A stretch of 32,500 nucleotides of DNA from Nitratidesulfovibrio termitidis HI1 (GCF_000504305.1 NZ_KI632512.1:2904720-2937219); one strand, 5' to 3'. Counted from the first letter of the stretch, positions 1-12,932 are shown. Program-made: numbers and translations. Notes: generated by a model not told the origin, from the sequence alone.

Positions 1-1936
<1,936 letters not shown>

Positions 1937-2041
1937 TTTCTTCTCTACACTTCCTTTCCACCCTGTTTGATTACATCTTTCGGTCCCGGCCGATGTGGCG
2001 GCGCTCAATAGCCAGCCTTGCCGGACGGTGACCAGAAATTT

Positions 2042-2159
2042 GTGCTGGTGTCCATGGAGGAGGGGGTACACCCGATCCCATTCCGAACTCGGAAGTTAAG
2101 CCCTCCATCGCCGATGATACTGCGTACTCTTGCGTGGGAAAGTAGGCCGATGCCAGCAC
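2042..2159 (+). rRNA. rrf: 5S ribosomal RNA
   Basis: The helix I arms GTGCTGG (2042-2048) and CCAGCAC (2153-2159) pair perfectly. The conserved internal 5S sequence CCGATCCCATTCCGAACTC lies at 2072-2090, and GAAAGTAGG precedes the 3' arm. Length of about 118 nt fits. It lies downstream of the 23S gene on the same strand and just ahead of a strong terminator hairpin, so it ends the rRNA operon. Confidence 0.96.
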
Positions 2160-2204
2160 TTATTTTACCAGGGATGCATAACCGCATCCCGACCACATCC
2201 GCGA

Positions 2205-2234
2205 AAGGCCCCGGTGAGCAATCACCGGGGCCTT
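2205..2234 (+). terminator. rRNA operon terminator hairpin
   Basis: A perfect 13-bp stem (AAGGCCCCGGTGA with its complement) closes a GCAA loop 45 bp after the 5S rRNA. The A/T ends make it usable in both directions, but the T-run after it is poor. The same AAGGCCCC arm design recurs at 7630-7658. Confidence 0.8.
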
Positions 2235-2678
2235 CGTGCGTCTGGAAACCAAAGAGAATGCCTGCCGCTGTTTCAACAAGGCAGGTTACTGCCCAGTGCC
2301 GGATGGTGCTGTTGGTCCGGGATTGACGGCTGGTGCTGTTGTTGCGGGGGCAGTCCAGCGGGCCTGAGCCGAGTCCCCGCTGCCCGCCTGTGTTGTCGCG
2401 TTTTCCGTGCGCCTCCGGCACTTCGTCTGCCGTGTGCTTTGCGCTCATGGCATATCTTCCGGCACCATGCCCGCAAGGCAAGTTGCCGAAGCGCTGTCAT
2501 ACTGTTCATGCCCGGCGCGAGCACGCCATTGCTGCGCGGCATGCAACGGGGCGGTATGTTGACGAAGGGGGGAGGTGAGCGGAAGCGGGCTGTCGGTTCG
2601 TCAGGCCGTGGGGTACGGTTAGGATATGGAAGTCCGGGTGAGTACGCCAGAAGGCCATATCCGGCTCTGCACGGGCCC
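2235..2678. other. Intergenic region without a recognised gene
   Basis: This is the gap between the rRNA terminator and the leftward nuclease gene. Several overlapping open frames run through it, but none has a family motif or a credible ribosome binding site. I see no repeat, tRNA or strong hairpin. It probably holds the 3' untranslated end of the nuclease transcript. Confidence 0.5.
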
Positions 2679-3332
2679 CTACCTGTTCTTGCGGCGCCAT
2701 TCCCACGGTGGTGTGGGATTGCGGGCCTTCCACAGGCCGATGTTGGTCTCGCGGGCCTCGTCTGCGACGAAATACCAGCCCAGACAAGGGTAAGGCAGCC
2801 GACAATATTCCCCGTAGAACCACGCCTGCCCGGCGCGCAGCATGTCCCCATTGATGTCGCTGCTGAGGTCCGTCCCGTTGGCGCCACCTGTTGGGGCGTC
2901 GTCATCCTTTTGCGTGGGGGCGGGACCCTGAACCCACGGGAAGGGTGCCGTGCGCACATGGGCCACGTCACGCCCATAGCCGTCGCGGTCAATGGTCACA
3001 AGGTATACCTTGCGATCCATGACCATGCGCAGCAGCAGTTCGCGCGCCTTCTCGCCCCCTCGCTGATGCAGTTCCGGCGCATCGATGCCGTACAGGCGCA
3101 CCCGCACGTCGCGCCCCCGCTCATCGCGTACCACGATGGTATCCCCGTCGGGCACGCCGACCACGCGGCCCTGCCACGGCTCCAGCCCGGCCAATACCCA
3201 AAGAGCGAGCGCCAGTAGCACCCCGAGCACAGAGCCGGGGCGTGCCAGCATGCGCCACGGGATGCGGCGGGGCAGCTGAGATCGGCGCGTCTGGCGCGGT
3301 AGCCGGAATGGAAACGATGCGGGCAGGCGCAT
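2679..3332 (-). CDS. Thermonuclease (SNase-like) family protein, membrane-anchored or exported
   Basis: 217 aa. An Arg-rich N-terminus is followed by a hydrophobic segment (about residues 34-50, LGVLLALALWVLAGL), a membrane anchor or signal sequence. A staphylococcal-nuclease fold follows: PDGDTIVV at 61-68, RLYGIDAPE (R79, D84, E87) and YGR (R121) match the Arg/Asp/Glu/Arg active-site set of Staphylococcus nuclease. The C-terminus NPTPPWEW is typical of the family. Family activity is Ca-dependent cleavage of DNA and RNA outside the cytoplasm. The ATG lies 5 bp beyond the tesA-like stop, so the two are probably co-transcribed and translationally coupled. A start at the internal Met28 (3251) is possible but would leave a shorter leader before the hydrophobic segment. 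Confidence 0.88.
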   Translation of the reverse strand: MRLPASFPFRLPRQTRRSQLPRRIPWRMLARPGSVLGVLLALALWVLAGLEPWQGRVVGVPDGDTIVVRDERGRDVRVRLYGIDAPELHQRGGEKARELLLRMVMDRKVYLVTIDRDGYGRDVAHVRTAPFPWVQGPAPTQKDDDAPTGGANGTDLSSDINGDMLRAGQAWFYGEYCRLPYPCLGWYFVADEARETNIGLWKARNPTPPWEWRRKNR

Positions 3333-3337
3333 GCAGC

Positions 3338-4033
3338 TCAGTTTCCAGCCGTCAGCGCATCAAGCTCGCGCTCGACCACGGGCAGCATGCGCTCCACGAT
3401 GATCTGGACGCCCTTCGGGTTGGGATGCATGCCGTCGGGCAGGTTCAGCGCGCGGTCCAGCGCCACCCCATCCAGAAAGAAGGGATACAGCGTCAGGCCA
3501 TACTGTTTTGCCAGTTCCGGGTACACCGCATCGAAGCGCCGGGCATAGTCGCTTCCCATGTTCAGCGGGGCGCGCATGCCTGCCAGCAGCACGCGGACGC
3601 CGTTCCTGCGGCAGATTTCGATGATGGCCGCCAGGTTGCGGTGCAGGTCGTCCACCGGCAGGCCGCGCAGGCCATCGTTGGCGCCCAGTTCCAGGATCAG
3701 CAGGTCTGGCTTGTCTGCCAGCGACCATTCCACCCGCGCAAGCCCCCCGGCGGATGTATCGCCCGAGACCCCGGCATTGGTGATGCGCACCGGGCGGCCC
3801 TTGGCGTGCAGCGCGGCGCCAAGCCGTTCGGGAAAGGCCTCGTCCGGTCCCAGCCCGTACCCCGCCACCAGACTGTCGCCCAGCACGAGGATATGCGGTA
3901 TGGAGGTATTGCCGCCGCTGGCAGCCCGGGCCGTGGCCGGGGGCAGCAGCGCCAGCGCAAGGGCCGTGAGGGCCGACAGCACGCACAGCGCCGCCGTGAG
4001 GATCAGCGCCCGGCATGTCGGCAGGCCAGGCAT
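3338..4033 (-). CDS. tesA: GDSL/SGNH esterase (TesA-type arylesterase / lysophospholipase)
   Basis: 231 aa. A signal peptide occupies about residues 1-38 (hydrophobic core ILTAALCVLSALTALALALL, then ATARA). The SGNH blocks are intact: GDSL with Ser54, GVSGDT (Gly91/Gly97 region), GAND with Asn119, and DGMHPNPKG with Asp200 and His203. The E. coli homologue is a periplasmic thioesterase/lysophospholipase/arylesterase. The start at 4033 gives a clean signal peptide; an in-frame ATG at 4072 would add 13 residues. It is divergent from the ybbA-ybbP-like transporter, as in E. coli, which supports the symbol. The thermonuclease follows directly downstream on the same strand. Confidence 0.88.
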   Translation of the reverse strand: MPGLPTCRALILTAALCVLSALTALALALLPPATARAASGGNTSIPHILVLGDSLVAGYGLGPDEAFPERLGAALHAKGRPVRITNAGVSGDTSAGGLARVEWSLADKPDLLILELGANDGLRGLPVDDLHRNLAAIIEICRRNGVRVLLAGMRAPLNMGSDYARRFDAVYPELAKQYGLTLYPFFLDGVALDRALNLPDGMHPNPKGVQIIVERMLPVVERELDALTAGN

Positions 4034-4139
4034 CCGAAAAAGCGACGGGCATATCGCCACAGCCCGGCCCATCGTCTTCGTGGGCCGTCCCGCCGGGGCC
4101 AGCGCCCGGCATCTACCCCATCCGCCAAAGGTGATTCGC

Positions 4140-4886
4140 GTGACAGATCCGATCATTGTTCTCTCCGGTATACATCTCAACCTAGTGGGCGGTTCTGGCC
4201 AGGTCAACATCCTGCGGGGGGTGGACCTTTCCGTGCAGGCCGGAGAAACCGTGGCCATCGTGGGGCCGTCCGGCTCGGGCAAGACCACCACCCTGATGAT
4301 CATGGCCGGACTGGAACGGCCAAGCAGCGGTACGGTGCGCGTGGCAGGGCACGACCTTGGCGGCATGGACGAGGATGCGCTGGCCCGGTTCCGGCGGGCG
4401 CATCTGGGCATCGTGTTCCAGTCGTTCCATCTGGTGCCCACCATGACCGCGCTGGAAAATGCCGCGCTGCCGCTGGAATTTTCGCATGCGCCGGACGCCC
4501 GCGACAGGGCCATGGCCGCGCTGGCTGCCGTGGGGCTGGAAGGCCGCGCCGGGCACTACCCGGCGGAACTTTCCGGCGGGGAGCAACAGCGTGTGGCGCT
4601 GGCGCGGGCCTTTGCCTCTGCCCCGCGCGTGATTCTGGCCGATGAACCCACCGGCAACCTGGACACGGAAACGGGACGCCGGGTCATCGAGCATCTGTTC
4701 CGCCTGCGCGAGGAGAACGCCACCACGCTGGTGCTGATTACCCATGACCGGGGGCTGGCCGCGCAGTGTGGGCGGCAGGTGCGCATGGAGGACGGCAGGC
4801 TGCACGAAGGTGCGGCGGCTGGCGTGCCGGATGCGCCGCTTGCGCCTGCGCAGTCTGACCTCGCGGGCGACGGAGAGCGCGCATGA
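4140..4886 (+). CDS. ybbA: ABC transporter ATP-binding protein (YbbA/LolD type)
   Basis: 248 aa from a GTG start, preceded by AAAGGTG about 7 bp upstream; a GTG at 4131 is the alternative. It shows a complete nucleotide-binding domain: Walker A GPSGSGKT (about 42-49), Q-loop within VFQSFHLVP, signature LSGGEQQR, Walker [13 protein letters not shown], and H-loop ITHD. The LolD/MacB/YbbA subgroup is indicated by the [14 protein letters not shown] segment and by its partner, a double-FtsX permease. The stop overlaps the permease start by 4 bp (ATGA), so the two form one transcript. The role is probably ATP-driven handling of lipid or lipoprotein substrates at the inner membrane. The true substrate of YbbAP is not settled. 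Confidence 0.9.
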   Translation: MTDPIIVLSGIHLNLVGGSGQVNILRGVDLSVQAGETVAIVGPSGSGKTTTLMIMAGLERPSSGTVRVAGHDLGGMDEDALARFRRAHLGIVFQSFHLVPTMTALENAALPLEFSHAPDARDRAMAALAAVGLEGRAGHYPAELSGGEQQRVALARAFASAPRVILADEPTGNLDTETGRRVIEHLFRLREENATTLVLITHDRGLAAQCGRQVRMEDGRLHEGAAAGVPDAPLAPAQSDLAGDGERA

Positions 4887-7588
4887 TCGGCGCGCGTGAT
4901 CTTGGCCTGGCCTTCCGGCTGGCCCTGCGCGAATTGCGTTCCGGCCAGCGCCGACTGGCGGTGTTTCTGGGGTGCATGTTCCTGGGGGTGTTCGCCATTG
5001 CCGCCGTGGGGTCCATTTCCGAGGCGGTGCGGGCGGGCCTTGCGCGCGATGCGCGGGCCCTGCTTGGCGGCGACGCATCGGTGGAATTCGCCACCCAGCA
5101 GCCCCCGGCCGAGGAGTTGGCCTGGCTGTCCGCACGCGGCACGGTGAGCCAGGTGATCTCGCTGCGTGGGATGGCCCGCGCGGCAACACCCAACGGTGAC
5201 GACACCGCCATGGTGGCGCTGAAGGGCGTGGATGCGGCCTACCCCCTGTACGGCGCGGTGACCCTGGACCCGCCCCAGTCGCTTGCCGATGCCCTGCGCG
5301 ACGGCCCGGTGGCTGGCGGCAAGACCGGCGGTGACAAATCCGGCAATGGGCAGCCAGATAACGGCAAGCCCGGCGATGGCCCCCTTCTGCCTGGCGTGGT
5401 GGTGGACCCGCTGCTGCTGGAACGCTTCAGCGTGCGGGTGGGCGACGCGATCAGCGTGGGCACCCAGCGTTTCCGCATTGCCGCCACCCTGCTGGGCGAG
5501 CCGGACCGGGTGGTGCAGGGCATCACCTACGGGCCGCGCGTGCTCATGTCGCTGGCGGGGCTGGAGCGCACCGGCCTGCTGGTGCCCGGCACCCTGCTGC
5601 AAAGCGGCGCGCGGGTGCGTCTGCCCGGCCCCGACGGGATTGTGGGCAGCGATGCCGCGGCCCCTGCGTCCTCCGTTGGCCAGAGCCCGACCAATCCTTC
5701 ACGTGTCCCCTTCCGTTCCGCCGACGAGGCCACGGTGGCGGCCTTTGTGGAAGCCGCCCGCACGGCCTTTCCCGATGCCGGGTGGCGCGTGGAATCTTAC
5801 AGCCGCGCCGTGCCGCGCATCCGCAACCTGCTGGACCGGGTGGACACCGACCTCATGCTCATCGGCATCGCCGCGCTGCTGGTGGGCGGCCTTGGCATTG
5901 CCGAGGCGGTGCGCGGGTACCTTGCCAGCCGCATGGCCTCCATCGCCACGCTGAAGTGCGTGGGAGGCGGCGTGGCCACCGTACTGTGGACCTACCTGTT
6001 TCAGATACTGCTCATCGGCGGCGCGGGCATCGTGGCCGGGTGCGCCCTGGGCGCTGCCGTGCCGCACCTGGCCGCCGGGCTGACAGGCCAGTTCATTCCC
6101 GTGCAACTGGATGCGTCCATCCACGTGGCGCCGCTGCTGCGCGCGGCCCTGCTGGGGCTGGCCATCCTGCTGGCCTTTTCGCTGCGTCCCCTGCTGCTGG
6201 CCGGGGCGGTGCGTCCGGCCACCCTGTTCCGGGGCTACGTGGCGGGCGGCGGCAACGGGCTGACCCCGGCGGGCCGGGTGCTGGTGGGGACGGGATTTGC
6301 CGTGCTGGCCGGGCTGGTGTGGCTGTTCACGCCCGACGCGCGGCTGGCATGGGGGTTCATGGCCGGGTGCGCGGGGTGCTTCGCGGTGTTCCGCGTGGTG
6401 GCCTGGGGCCTGCGGGCCGGGGCGCGCCGCGCGCCGCATGCGGGCAATCCCAGCGTGCGGCTGGGGCTGGCGTCCATCCACAGGCCCGGCGCGCCCACGG
6501 TGAACATGGTCTTTGCGCTGGGGCTGGGCCTTACCGCACTGGTGGGCATTGCCCAGGTGGAGCGCAACCTTAACGCGTCCCTGGCCCGCGACCTGTCACG
6601 CGATGCCCCGGCGTTCTTCTTCATCAACGTGCTGCCCGACCAGGTGGCGGAATTCGAGGCGCTGGGCAATGCCCCCGGGGTCACGCGCATTGACAACGCC
6701 CCCATGGTGCGCGGACGCATCGTGCGCATCAAGGGGGCGCCCGTGCAGGACGTGGCCGTGGCCCCCGAAGCCCAGTGGGCCGTGCGCGGCGACCGGGGGC
6801 TGAGCCATGCGGCCACGCCCCCGCCGGACACGGAACTGACGGCGGGCACGTGGTGGCCGCCCGACTACAGCGGGGCGCCCATCATATCCCTGTCGGACGA
6901 TCTGGCGCGCGGCTTCGGCGTGACCGTGGGCGACAGCCTGACCTTCAACATTCTGGGGCGAGAGGTGACGGCCACCATCGCCAACGTGCGCAAGGTGGAC
7001 TGGATGACTTTCCAGTTGCAGTTCGCCGTGCTGTTCGCGCCCGGCCTGCTGGACCGCGCCCCGGCCACGTGGGTGGTGACGGCCTATGGCTCCGGCGCGG
7101 GCATGGACGGGCTGTACCGCACGGTGACGGCGGCGCACGCCAACGTGACGGCCATCAGCATGCGCGAGATTCTGGGCGAGGTGCGCGTGCTCATGGAACG
7201 CATGGGCGTGATGTTCCAGGCCATGGCCGGGGTGATGCTGGCCACCGGGCTGCTGGTGGTGGCCGGGGCCATTCTGGCCGACCGGCAGCGGCGCATCTAC
7301 GACGCGGTGATCTACAAGGTGTGCGGGGCCACCCGGCGTGACATATTGCTGGCGCTGGTCACGGAATTCCTGACCACGGGGCTGGTCACCGGGCTGTTCA
7401 GCGCGGGGACGGGCACCCTGGCCGCATGGGCCGCCGTGCGCGGCCTGCTGAAGCTGCCCTTTGCCGTGTACCCCGGCGTGGTGGCGGGCACGGTGGCCGC
7501 GTGCGTGGCCTTTGCGCTGGTGTTCGGGCTGGCGGGCACTGCGCGCGCCCTGAAGGAAAAGCCCGCGCCATATCTGCGGAACGAGTAG
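4883..7588 (+). CDS. ybbP: ABC transporter permease with two FtsX domains (YbbP-like)
   Basis: 901 aa, overlapping the ATPase gene by 4 bp. An N-terminal membrane segment (about residues 30-52, [19 protein letters not shown]) is followed by a periplasmic MacB-like region. A first FtsX block lies at about 325-440 ([20 protein letters not shown] onward), with two to three further segments at about 460-510. A second large periplasmic part precedes a C-terminal FtsX block (about 775-895). The double-FtsX topology is that of E. coli YbbP, which is shorter; the extra length here includes a low-complexity Gly/Asp/Lys stretch at about 150-172 and a linker at about 260-275. A bidirectional-looking terminator follows at 7630. 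Confidence 0.9.
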   Translation: MIGARDLGLAFRLALRELRSGQRRLAVFLGCMFLGVFAIAAVGSISEAVRAGLARDARALLGGDASVEFATQQPPAEELAWLSARGTVSQVISLRGMARAATPNGDDTAMVALKGVDAAYPLYGAVTLDPPQSLADALRDGPVAGGKTGGDKSGNGQPDNGKPGDGPLLPGVVVDPLLLERFSVRVGDAISVGTQRFRIAATLLGEPDRVVQGITYGPRVLMSLAGLERTGLLVPGTLLQSGARVRLPGPDGIVGSDAAAPASSVGQSPTNPSRVPFRSADEATVAAFVEAARTAFPDAGWRVESYSRAVPRIRNLLDRVDTDLMLIGIAALLVGGLGIAEAVRGYLASRMASIATLKCVGGGVATVLWTYLFQILLIGGAGIVAGCALGAAVPHLAAGLTGQFIPVQLDASIHVAPLLRAALLGLAILLAFSLRPLLLAGAVRPATLFRGYVAGGGNGLTPAGRVLVGTGFAVLAGLVWLFTPDARLAWGFMAGCAGCFAVFRVVAWGLRAGARRAPHAGNPSVRLGLASIHRPGAPTVNMVFALGLGLTALVGIAQVERNLNASLARDLSRDAPAFFFINVLPDQVAEFEALGNAPGVTRIDNAPMVRGRIVRIKGAPVQDVAVAPEAQWAVRGDRGLSHAATPPPDTELTAGTWWPPDYSGAPIISLSDDLARGFGVTVGDSLTFNILGREVTATIANVRKVDWMTFQLQFAVLFAPGLLDRAPATWVVTAYGSGAGMDGLYRTVTAAHANVTAISMREILGEVRVLMERMGVMFQAMAGVMLATGLLVVAGAILADRQRRIYDAVIYKVCGATRRDILLALVTEFLTTGLVTGLFSAGTGTLAAWAAVRGLLKLPFAVYPGVVAGTVAACVAFALVFGLAGTARALKEKPAPYLRNE

Positions 7589-7629
7589 AAACAGGCGCCG
7601 TTGGGCGTTCGTATTGCGGCGGAAACGAA

Positions 7630-7658
7630 AAGGCCCCACGGAGGTTCCGTGGGGCCTT
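7630..7658. terminator. Terminator hairpin between ybbP and the transporter remnant
   Basis: A perfect 13-bp stem AAGGCCCCACGGA with a GGT loop lies 41 bp after the ybbP stop and 32 bp beyond the end of the convergent transporter remnant. A-rich and T-rich flanks on both sides suggest it ends both transcripts. Confidence 0.8.
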
Positions 7659-7690
7659 GATGCATTCGCGCTGCCCGCCATGCAGGAGCG

Positions 7691-8471
7691 TCAGGCGTCC
7701 TGCGTCACGGCGTCCTCTTCCATGGGGGTCAGATCACCCTCAAGGCGGGAAACCACAACCGCGCCGGTCGCATCGCCCAGAACGTTCAGGGTGGTGCGGG
7801 CCATGTCCATCACACGGTCTACGCCCGCCACAAGGGCGATCCCTTCCAGCGGTATGCCCACCTGCGTGAAGATCACCGAACACGCCGATGGGAGCGTAAA
7901 GCATGACGATATTCGTGACACGCACCATGACCTCTGCCACCTGCTCGAAAAATCGCAGCAGCGGCCGTCCTGTCTCACCCACGGAGCTCAGCGCGAAGCC
8001 GAAAACCACGGCAAAGAAGATGACCTGGAGCATGTTGCCCTTGGCCATGGCGTCCACGGGGTTGATGGGGACGATGTTGAGCAGGGTGTCGACCATGTTC
8101 GGCGGCGTGATGTCCTTGGCCTTCAGCCCCGTGGTGGCAAGATTCAACCCTGTTCCCGGCTCGACGAGATTGGCGATGAACAGGCCGATGGCAACGGCGA
8201 AGCCGGTGGTGGCGAAGTAGTAGATAAGGGTTTTCGTGGCCACGCGGCCCAGCTTGCGGGCATCGTCGATGCCCGCTGCACCGGCCACCAGCGTGGCGAA
8301 AACCAGGGGGACGACCACCATGCGCACAAGACTGATGAACAACTGACCAAGGGGCTTGAAGAACGCCGCTTCCACGTGTATGGACGGGGCCACCATCCCG
8401 GCCAACAGGCCGGCGGCCATTCCTATGGCCATCTGCGTCGGAAGACTGAGCTTGCGGACTCCTTGAGACAT
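7691..8471 (-). pseudogene. DAACS-family dicarboxylate/amino-acid:cation symporter, internally deleted and frameshifted
   Basis: The first frame starts at ATG 8471 behind a GAGGAG site and encodes a normal symporter N-terminus (MSQGVRKLSLPTQMAIG, then MVVVPLVFATLVAGAAGIDD) as far as VMLYAPIGVF near 7880. The family C-terminus then appears in another frame (GIPLEGIALVAGVDRVMDM, then RTTLNVLGDATGAVVVS), ending at 7691. In the family these segments are separated by roughly 125 residues. Those residues carry helix 7, the two re-entrant hairpins and the NMDGT substrate/cation site, and all are absent. A deletion joining about codon 200 to about codon 325 with a frame change explains this. It is the last gene of the RidA operon and would have been its importer. 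Confidence 0.88.
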
Positions 8472-8623
8472 GGGATGCTCCTCTGGCTTCAGTGTAATGG
8501 GGGTTCGCACCCCGTTACGCCGGGCGGCGCGCGGTGGCAGCCGCAGCCGCCCGGCCCGGGGCATATGCCTCTTACGGACATGCACGTTTCAACGCGAGCA
8601 TCCTTCCTTCCTGCTCGCCGCGC

Positions 8624-9823
<1,200 letters not shown>

Positions 9824-9834
9824 CTGGGTTCTCC

Positions 9835-10218
9835 TCAGGCTTTCGAGGTGGCGATGGCTTCGATCTCTACCCGGACGCCGCGCGGCAACGCCGCCACGGC
9901 CACGCAGGAGCGCGCTGGCGGGTCGGTCGGAAAGTACGTGGCGTACACTTCGTTCACCGCCGGAAACTCGGCCATGTCGGTGATGAACACCGTGGTCTTC
10001 ACGACGGCATCAAGCCCGCTGTCGGCGGCGGCAAGCACGGCGGCGAGGTTTTCCAGGCTCCGCCGGGTCTGGGCCTTGATGTCCGTTCCCTCCACCTCTC
10101 CCGTTTCGGGCTGAAGAGGTATCTGCCCCGAGGCGAAAACGAGTCCCCCCGCCTTGATGGCCTGCGCGTAGGGGCCAATGGCCGCCGGGGCCAGTTTGGT
10201 GACGACAGTTTCTTTCAT
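9835..10218 (-). CDS. ridA: RidA family enamine/imine deaminase
   Basis: 127 aa, the normal length. ATG preceded by AAGGAG. Family hallmarks are GPYAQAIKAGGLVFASGQIP near the N-terminus, and PARSCVAVAALP with Arg103, the counterpart of the catalytic Arg105 of Salmonella RidA, followed by VRVEIEAIA. RidA hydrolyses 2-aminoacrylate and related enamines made by PLP enzymes, releasing a keto acid and ammonia. It lies between a PLP lyase and a regulator, so it probably detoxifies an intermediate of this particular pathway in addition to any general role. Confidence 0.92.
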   Translation of the reverse strand: MKETVVTKLAPAAIGPYAQAIKAGGLVFASGQIPLQPETGEVEGTDIKAQTRRSLENLAAVLAAADSGLDAVVKTTVFITDMAEFPAVNEVYATYFPTDPPARSCVAVAALPRGVRVEIEAIATSKA

Positions 10219-10246
10219 CCGGGTGCTCCTTTTGGTTTCGGCGGCG

Positions 10247-10966
10247 TCAGCGCTGGCCGCCCTTGATCTGGCGCATGTAGTTGTAGACCGTGTAGATGGA
10301 CACGTTCATGGCCGTGGCGACGTAGCTGACCATGCCCTTGATGAGGAACGCGCCCTCGCCATCAAGAATACGAATGAATTCAAGCTTTTCAGCTCTGTTC
10401 ATGCCCGAAGGGTGCCTGCCCGCCTTGCGAATGGCCGCTTCCATGACCGCGTCGTTGGTTTCGTTGATGTAGGCGGCGAAGGTTTCACCCACTCCCTTGT
10501 CCTCAAGCGAATCCACGCGGGTAAGGTCGTCTATGGCGCTGTGCATTGCCTCGAACTCGCTCAGGTCGAAGTTGAGACAGAATGCGCCGATGACCCGGCC
10601 CGCCCCGTCGCGCAGAAAGCTCGTGGACGATTTGAGTCGGTGACCGCCGCGCGAGGTGCTCGGATAATTCACGAGGTCGCGCACCGCATCGCCTTCCTTG
10701 CGCCATGCCTTGATCACGAGGTTGGTGATGGGAGCGCCCAGGTTGCGCCCCGTAACCGTGCCCTCGAGGTGAACCAGCGAATGCTCGAGATCCTGGAAGT
10801 CGTGCAGGGCTATTTCGCAATTGCGGCCAAAGGTGCTCACCACCGTGCGCGCCACCTGCTTCATGTTCTCGAAAATGATCGCGCGCTCGGCCTGATCGCC
10901 AGAGGCCCGCGTGGTGTTCGCTGTTGTTGCACCGGTGGTGCGTTGCGGCTTTTTTTCCGAAGTCAT
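10247..10966 (-). CDS. YheO/DauR-type transcriptional regulator (PAS-like domain plus HTH)
   Basis: 239 aa from the ATG at 10966, which has AGGAG 6 bp upstream; a longer frame extends upstream without such a site. A YheO-type PAS-like sensor domain spans about residues 30-150, including NCEIALHDFQDLEHSLVHL and a GRVIGAFCLNFDLS strand. The C-terminal helix-turn-helix (about 190-239) contains GMVSYVATAMNVSIYTVYNY. The best-known member, DauR, represses D-arginine catabolism genes, so the family fits control of the downstream ridA-lyase-symporter operon. It has its own promoter at 10997-11025. The ligand is unknown. Confidence 0.87.
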   Translation of the reverse strand: MTSEKKPQRTTGATTANTTRASGDQAERAIIFENMKQVARTVVSTFGRNCEIALHDFQDLEHSLVHLEGTVTGRNLGAPITNLVIKAWRKEGDAVRDLVNYPSTSRGGHRLKSSTSFLRDGAGRVIGAFCLNFDLSEFEAMHSAIDDLTRVDSLEDKGVGETFAAYINETNDAVMEAAIRKAGRHPSGMNRAEKLEFIRILDGEGAFLIKGMVSYVATAMNVSIYTVYNYMRQIKGGQR

Positions 10967-10996
10967 GCCAATCTCCTTGTTCCCGTTTGCACAACC

Positions 10997-11025
10997 ACTA
11001 TGGCGCGCTGGAAATATCACGTCAA
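10997..11025 (-). promoter_or_regulatory. Sigma-70-type promoter of the regulator-ridA operon
   Basis: On the minus strand, TTGACG (11020-11025) and CATAGT (10997-11002) are separated by 17 bp. An A/T-rich block directly upstream (11026-11058, long A and T runs) resembles an UP element. It lies 30 bp ahead of the regulator start codon. The same CATAGT -10 recurs at 13885. Confidence 0.65.
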
Positions 11026-11066
11026 CAAATTTTTGTTTTTTAAAAAATTTTTTATATACGATCCGC

Positions 11067-11407
11067 TTCTGAAACGGCACACAGGGCCGGGCATGCCCAT
11101 TGCGTGAAAAGGTGTGGCGCGCGGCCCGGCTGGAATGGGCGAGGCAATCTCTTGCCTCTTGCCGGCACTGCCTGCAGAGCGCTGTCGGGCCATGTGCGCC
11201 GCACTCTGTGCCACGGCATGGCGGGGAGGCCGGGCGGTGGCGTGTGTGCGGTTGGCGTGTGTGCTGTCCCGGTCGACCACGCCCCCAGCACGCCATTGTC
11301 CACGGAGTGTTCACGATGACGCGGCGGAGGGGGCAGCCCCGTACGAACGTATGGCAACGGGGGGCGGGATGTTGGGGGGCTTGTGTGGGGAATGCTGTCG
11401 GGAAATG
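11067..11407. other. Intergenic region without a recognised gene
   Basis: This is the gap between the AT-rich upstream block of the regulator promoter and the tRNA-Lys terminator. Overlapping open frames have no family motif and no ribosome binding site. I see no hairpin, repeat or tRNA here. Confidence 0.5.
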
Positions 11408-11442
11408 AAAAAGGACCTGGAGCGGGGTGCTCCAGGTCCTTT
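11408..11442 (-). terminator. Intrinsic terminator of tRNA-Lys
   Basis: A perfect 14-bp stem (AAAGGACCTGGAGC and its complement, 11410-11442) with a 5-nt loop. It is followed on the minus strand by a T-run (11408-11412), 7 bp after the tRNA 3' end. Confidence 0.9.
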
Positions 11443-11448
11443 GGTCTC

Positions 11449-11524
11449 TGGTGGGTCGTGCGGGGCTCGAACCTGCGACTCTCTGCTTAAAAGGCAGATA
11501 CTCTACCTACTGAGTTAACGACCC
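11449..11524 (-). tRNA. tRNA-Lys (anticodon TTT)
   Basis: The minus strand reads GGGTCGTTAACTCAGT at the 5' end, anticodon loop CTTTTAA (anticodon TTT), T-loop GGTTCGAGCCC, and an encoded CCA at 11449-11451. Acceptor arms GGGTCGT and ACGACCC pair perfectly. The length is 76 nt. It has its own promoter and terminator. No integrated element is visible beside it. Confidence 0.97.
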
Positions 11525-11537
11525 GAAAGGGAGAGGT

Positions 11538-11566
11538 CTTATACGCTGGGTTGCGGCGGGCGTCAA
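11538..11566 (-). promoter_or_regulatory. Promoter of tRNA-Lys
   Basis: Minus-strand TTGACG (11561-11566) and TATAAG (11538-11543) are 17 bp apart and 14 bp upstream of the tRNA 5' end. This is a strong sigma-70 match. Confidence 0.8.
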
Positions 11567-11621
11567 GAATGCCGCAACGCCTGTTCCGCAAGGCCCGCAG
11601 GGGGGAGTGCGGCTGCCGGGG

Positions 11622-12899
11622 CTATTCCGCCGCCACCCGTTCCATGCCGCCCATGTAGGGGCGCAGCACTTCGGGTATGACCACCGATCCATCTTCCTGC
11701 TGGTAGTTTTCGATGACCGCCACCAGGGCGCGGCCAACGGCCAGGCCGGAGCCGTTCAGGGTGTGCGCGAATTCGGGCTTGCCGCCGCCTGCCGGGCGGA
11801 AGCGGATGCCCGCGCGGCGCGCCTGGAAGTCGCCGCAGTTGGAGCACGACGAAATCTCGCGGTAGGTGTTCTGGCCGGGCAGCCAGACCTCGATGTCGTA
11901 GGTCTTGGCCGACGAGAAACCCATGTCGCCCGTGCACAGGGTGATCACCCGGTAGGGCAGGCCCAGGCGTTGCAACAGCACCTCGGCGTGGCCGCGCATC
12001 TTTTCCAGTTCGTCGAACGAACGATCCGGATGGGCGAAGCGCACCATTTCCACCTTGGTGAACTGGTGCTGGCGGATCAGGCCGCGCGTATCCTTGCCGT
12101 AGCTGCCCGCTTCGGAGCGGAAGCACGGGGTCATGGCCGCGTAGCCCAGGGGCAGCTGCGCTTCTTCCAGCGCTTCGTCCGCGTGCAGGTTGGTCAGCGG
12201 CACTTCCGCCGTGGGGATCAGGAAGTAGTCCCACCCTTCGAGCTTGAACAGGTCTTCCTCGAACTTGGGCAGCTGGCCGGTGCCGGTCATGGTCTTGCGG
12301 TTGACCATGAACGGCGGGATGATTTCCACGTAGCCGTGCTCGGTGATGTGCGTATCCAGAAAGAAGTTGGCCAGGGCGCGTTCCATGCGGGCCGCCCAGG
12401 TGCGGTACACGGCAAAACGGCTGCCCGCCAGCTTGCCCGCGCGCTCGAAGTCCAGCCCGCCAAGGGCGGTGCCGATCTCCCAGTGTTCCTTGGGGGCAAA
12501 GGAGAAGGCGCGGGGCTCGCCCCAGCGCAGCACCTCGGGGTTGTCGGCTTCGCTGCGGCCAAAGGGCACCGAGGCGTCGGGAATATTGGGCACGGCCAGC
12601 AGCCAGTCGTTGACGGCGGCCTTCACCTCTTCGGTTTCGCGGTCCAGGTCCTTGATGCGGTCGGACAGGCCGGACAGGCTTTCCAGCAGCGGGGCGGCGT
12701 CTTCGCCTGCGCGCTTCATGCGGGCCACTTCGCCCGAGGCCTTGTTGCGTTCGCCCTTCAGGGCTTCCACCTCGGCCAGCAGGGCGCGGCGGCGTTCGTC
12801 CAGGGCGGTGAATTCTGCCATGTCGAGCGACGAGCCCCGGTCGGCCAGGGCCTTGGCCACCACTTCGGGGCTGCGCTGCAGCAGTTTGAGATCGAGCAT
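11622..12899 (-). CDS. serS: Seryl-tRNA synthetase
   Basis: 425 aa, the usual length; the start at 12899 has AAGGAG upstream, and an upstream in-frame extension is not needed. Residues 1-105 form the antiparallel coiled-coil arm that grips the long variable arm of tRNA-Ser. The class II core has [10 protein letters not shown], motif 2 [20 protein letters not shown], the [16 protein letters not shown] segment, and motif 3 [18 protein letters not shown]. It charges tRNA-Ser (and tRNA-Sec) with serine in the cytoplasm. It is encoded upstream of tRNA-Lys, which has its own promoter. Confidence 0.97.
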   Translation of the reverse strand: MLDLKLLQRSPEVVAKALADRGSSLDMAEFTALDERRRALLAEVEALKGERNKASGEVARMKRAGEDAAPLLESLSGLSDRIKDLDRETEEVKAAVNDWLLAVPNIPDASVPFGRSEADNPEVLRWGEPRAFSFAPKEHWEIGTALGGLDFERAGKLAGSRFAVYRTWAARMERALANFFLDTHITEHGYVEIIPPFMVNRKTMTGTGQLPKFEEDLFKLEGWDYFLIPTAEVPLTNLHADEALEEAQLPLGYAAMTPCFRSEAGSYGKDTRGLIRQHQFTKVEMVRFAHPDRSFDELEKMRGHAEVLLQRLGLPYRVITLCTGDMGFSSAKTYDIEVWLPGQNTYREISSCSNCGDFQARRAGIRFRPAGGGKPEFAHTLNGSGLAVGRALVAVIENYQQEDGSVVIPEVLRPYMGGMERVAAE

Positions 12900-12932
12900 G
12901 CGGGGGTTCTCCTTGTGGAAAAAAGACGCCGG

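Noticed and set aside
2130-3218. Long plus-strand open frame opposite the thermonuclease gene
   Set aside because: Antisense shadow of a high-GC gene; translation has no family motif and the minus-strand nuclease has intact active-site residues.
11449-11524. tRNA-Lys as an integration site of a genomic island
   Set aside because: No integrase, no duplicated tRNA 3' end and no change of gene type beside it; serS and its promoter follow normally.
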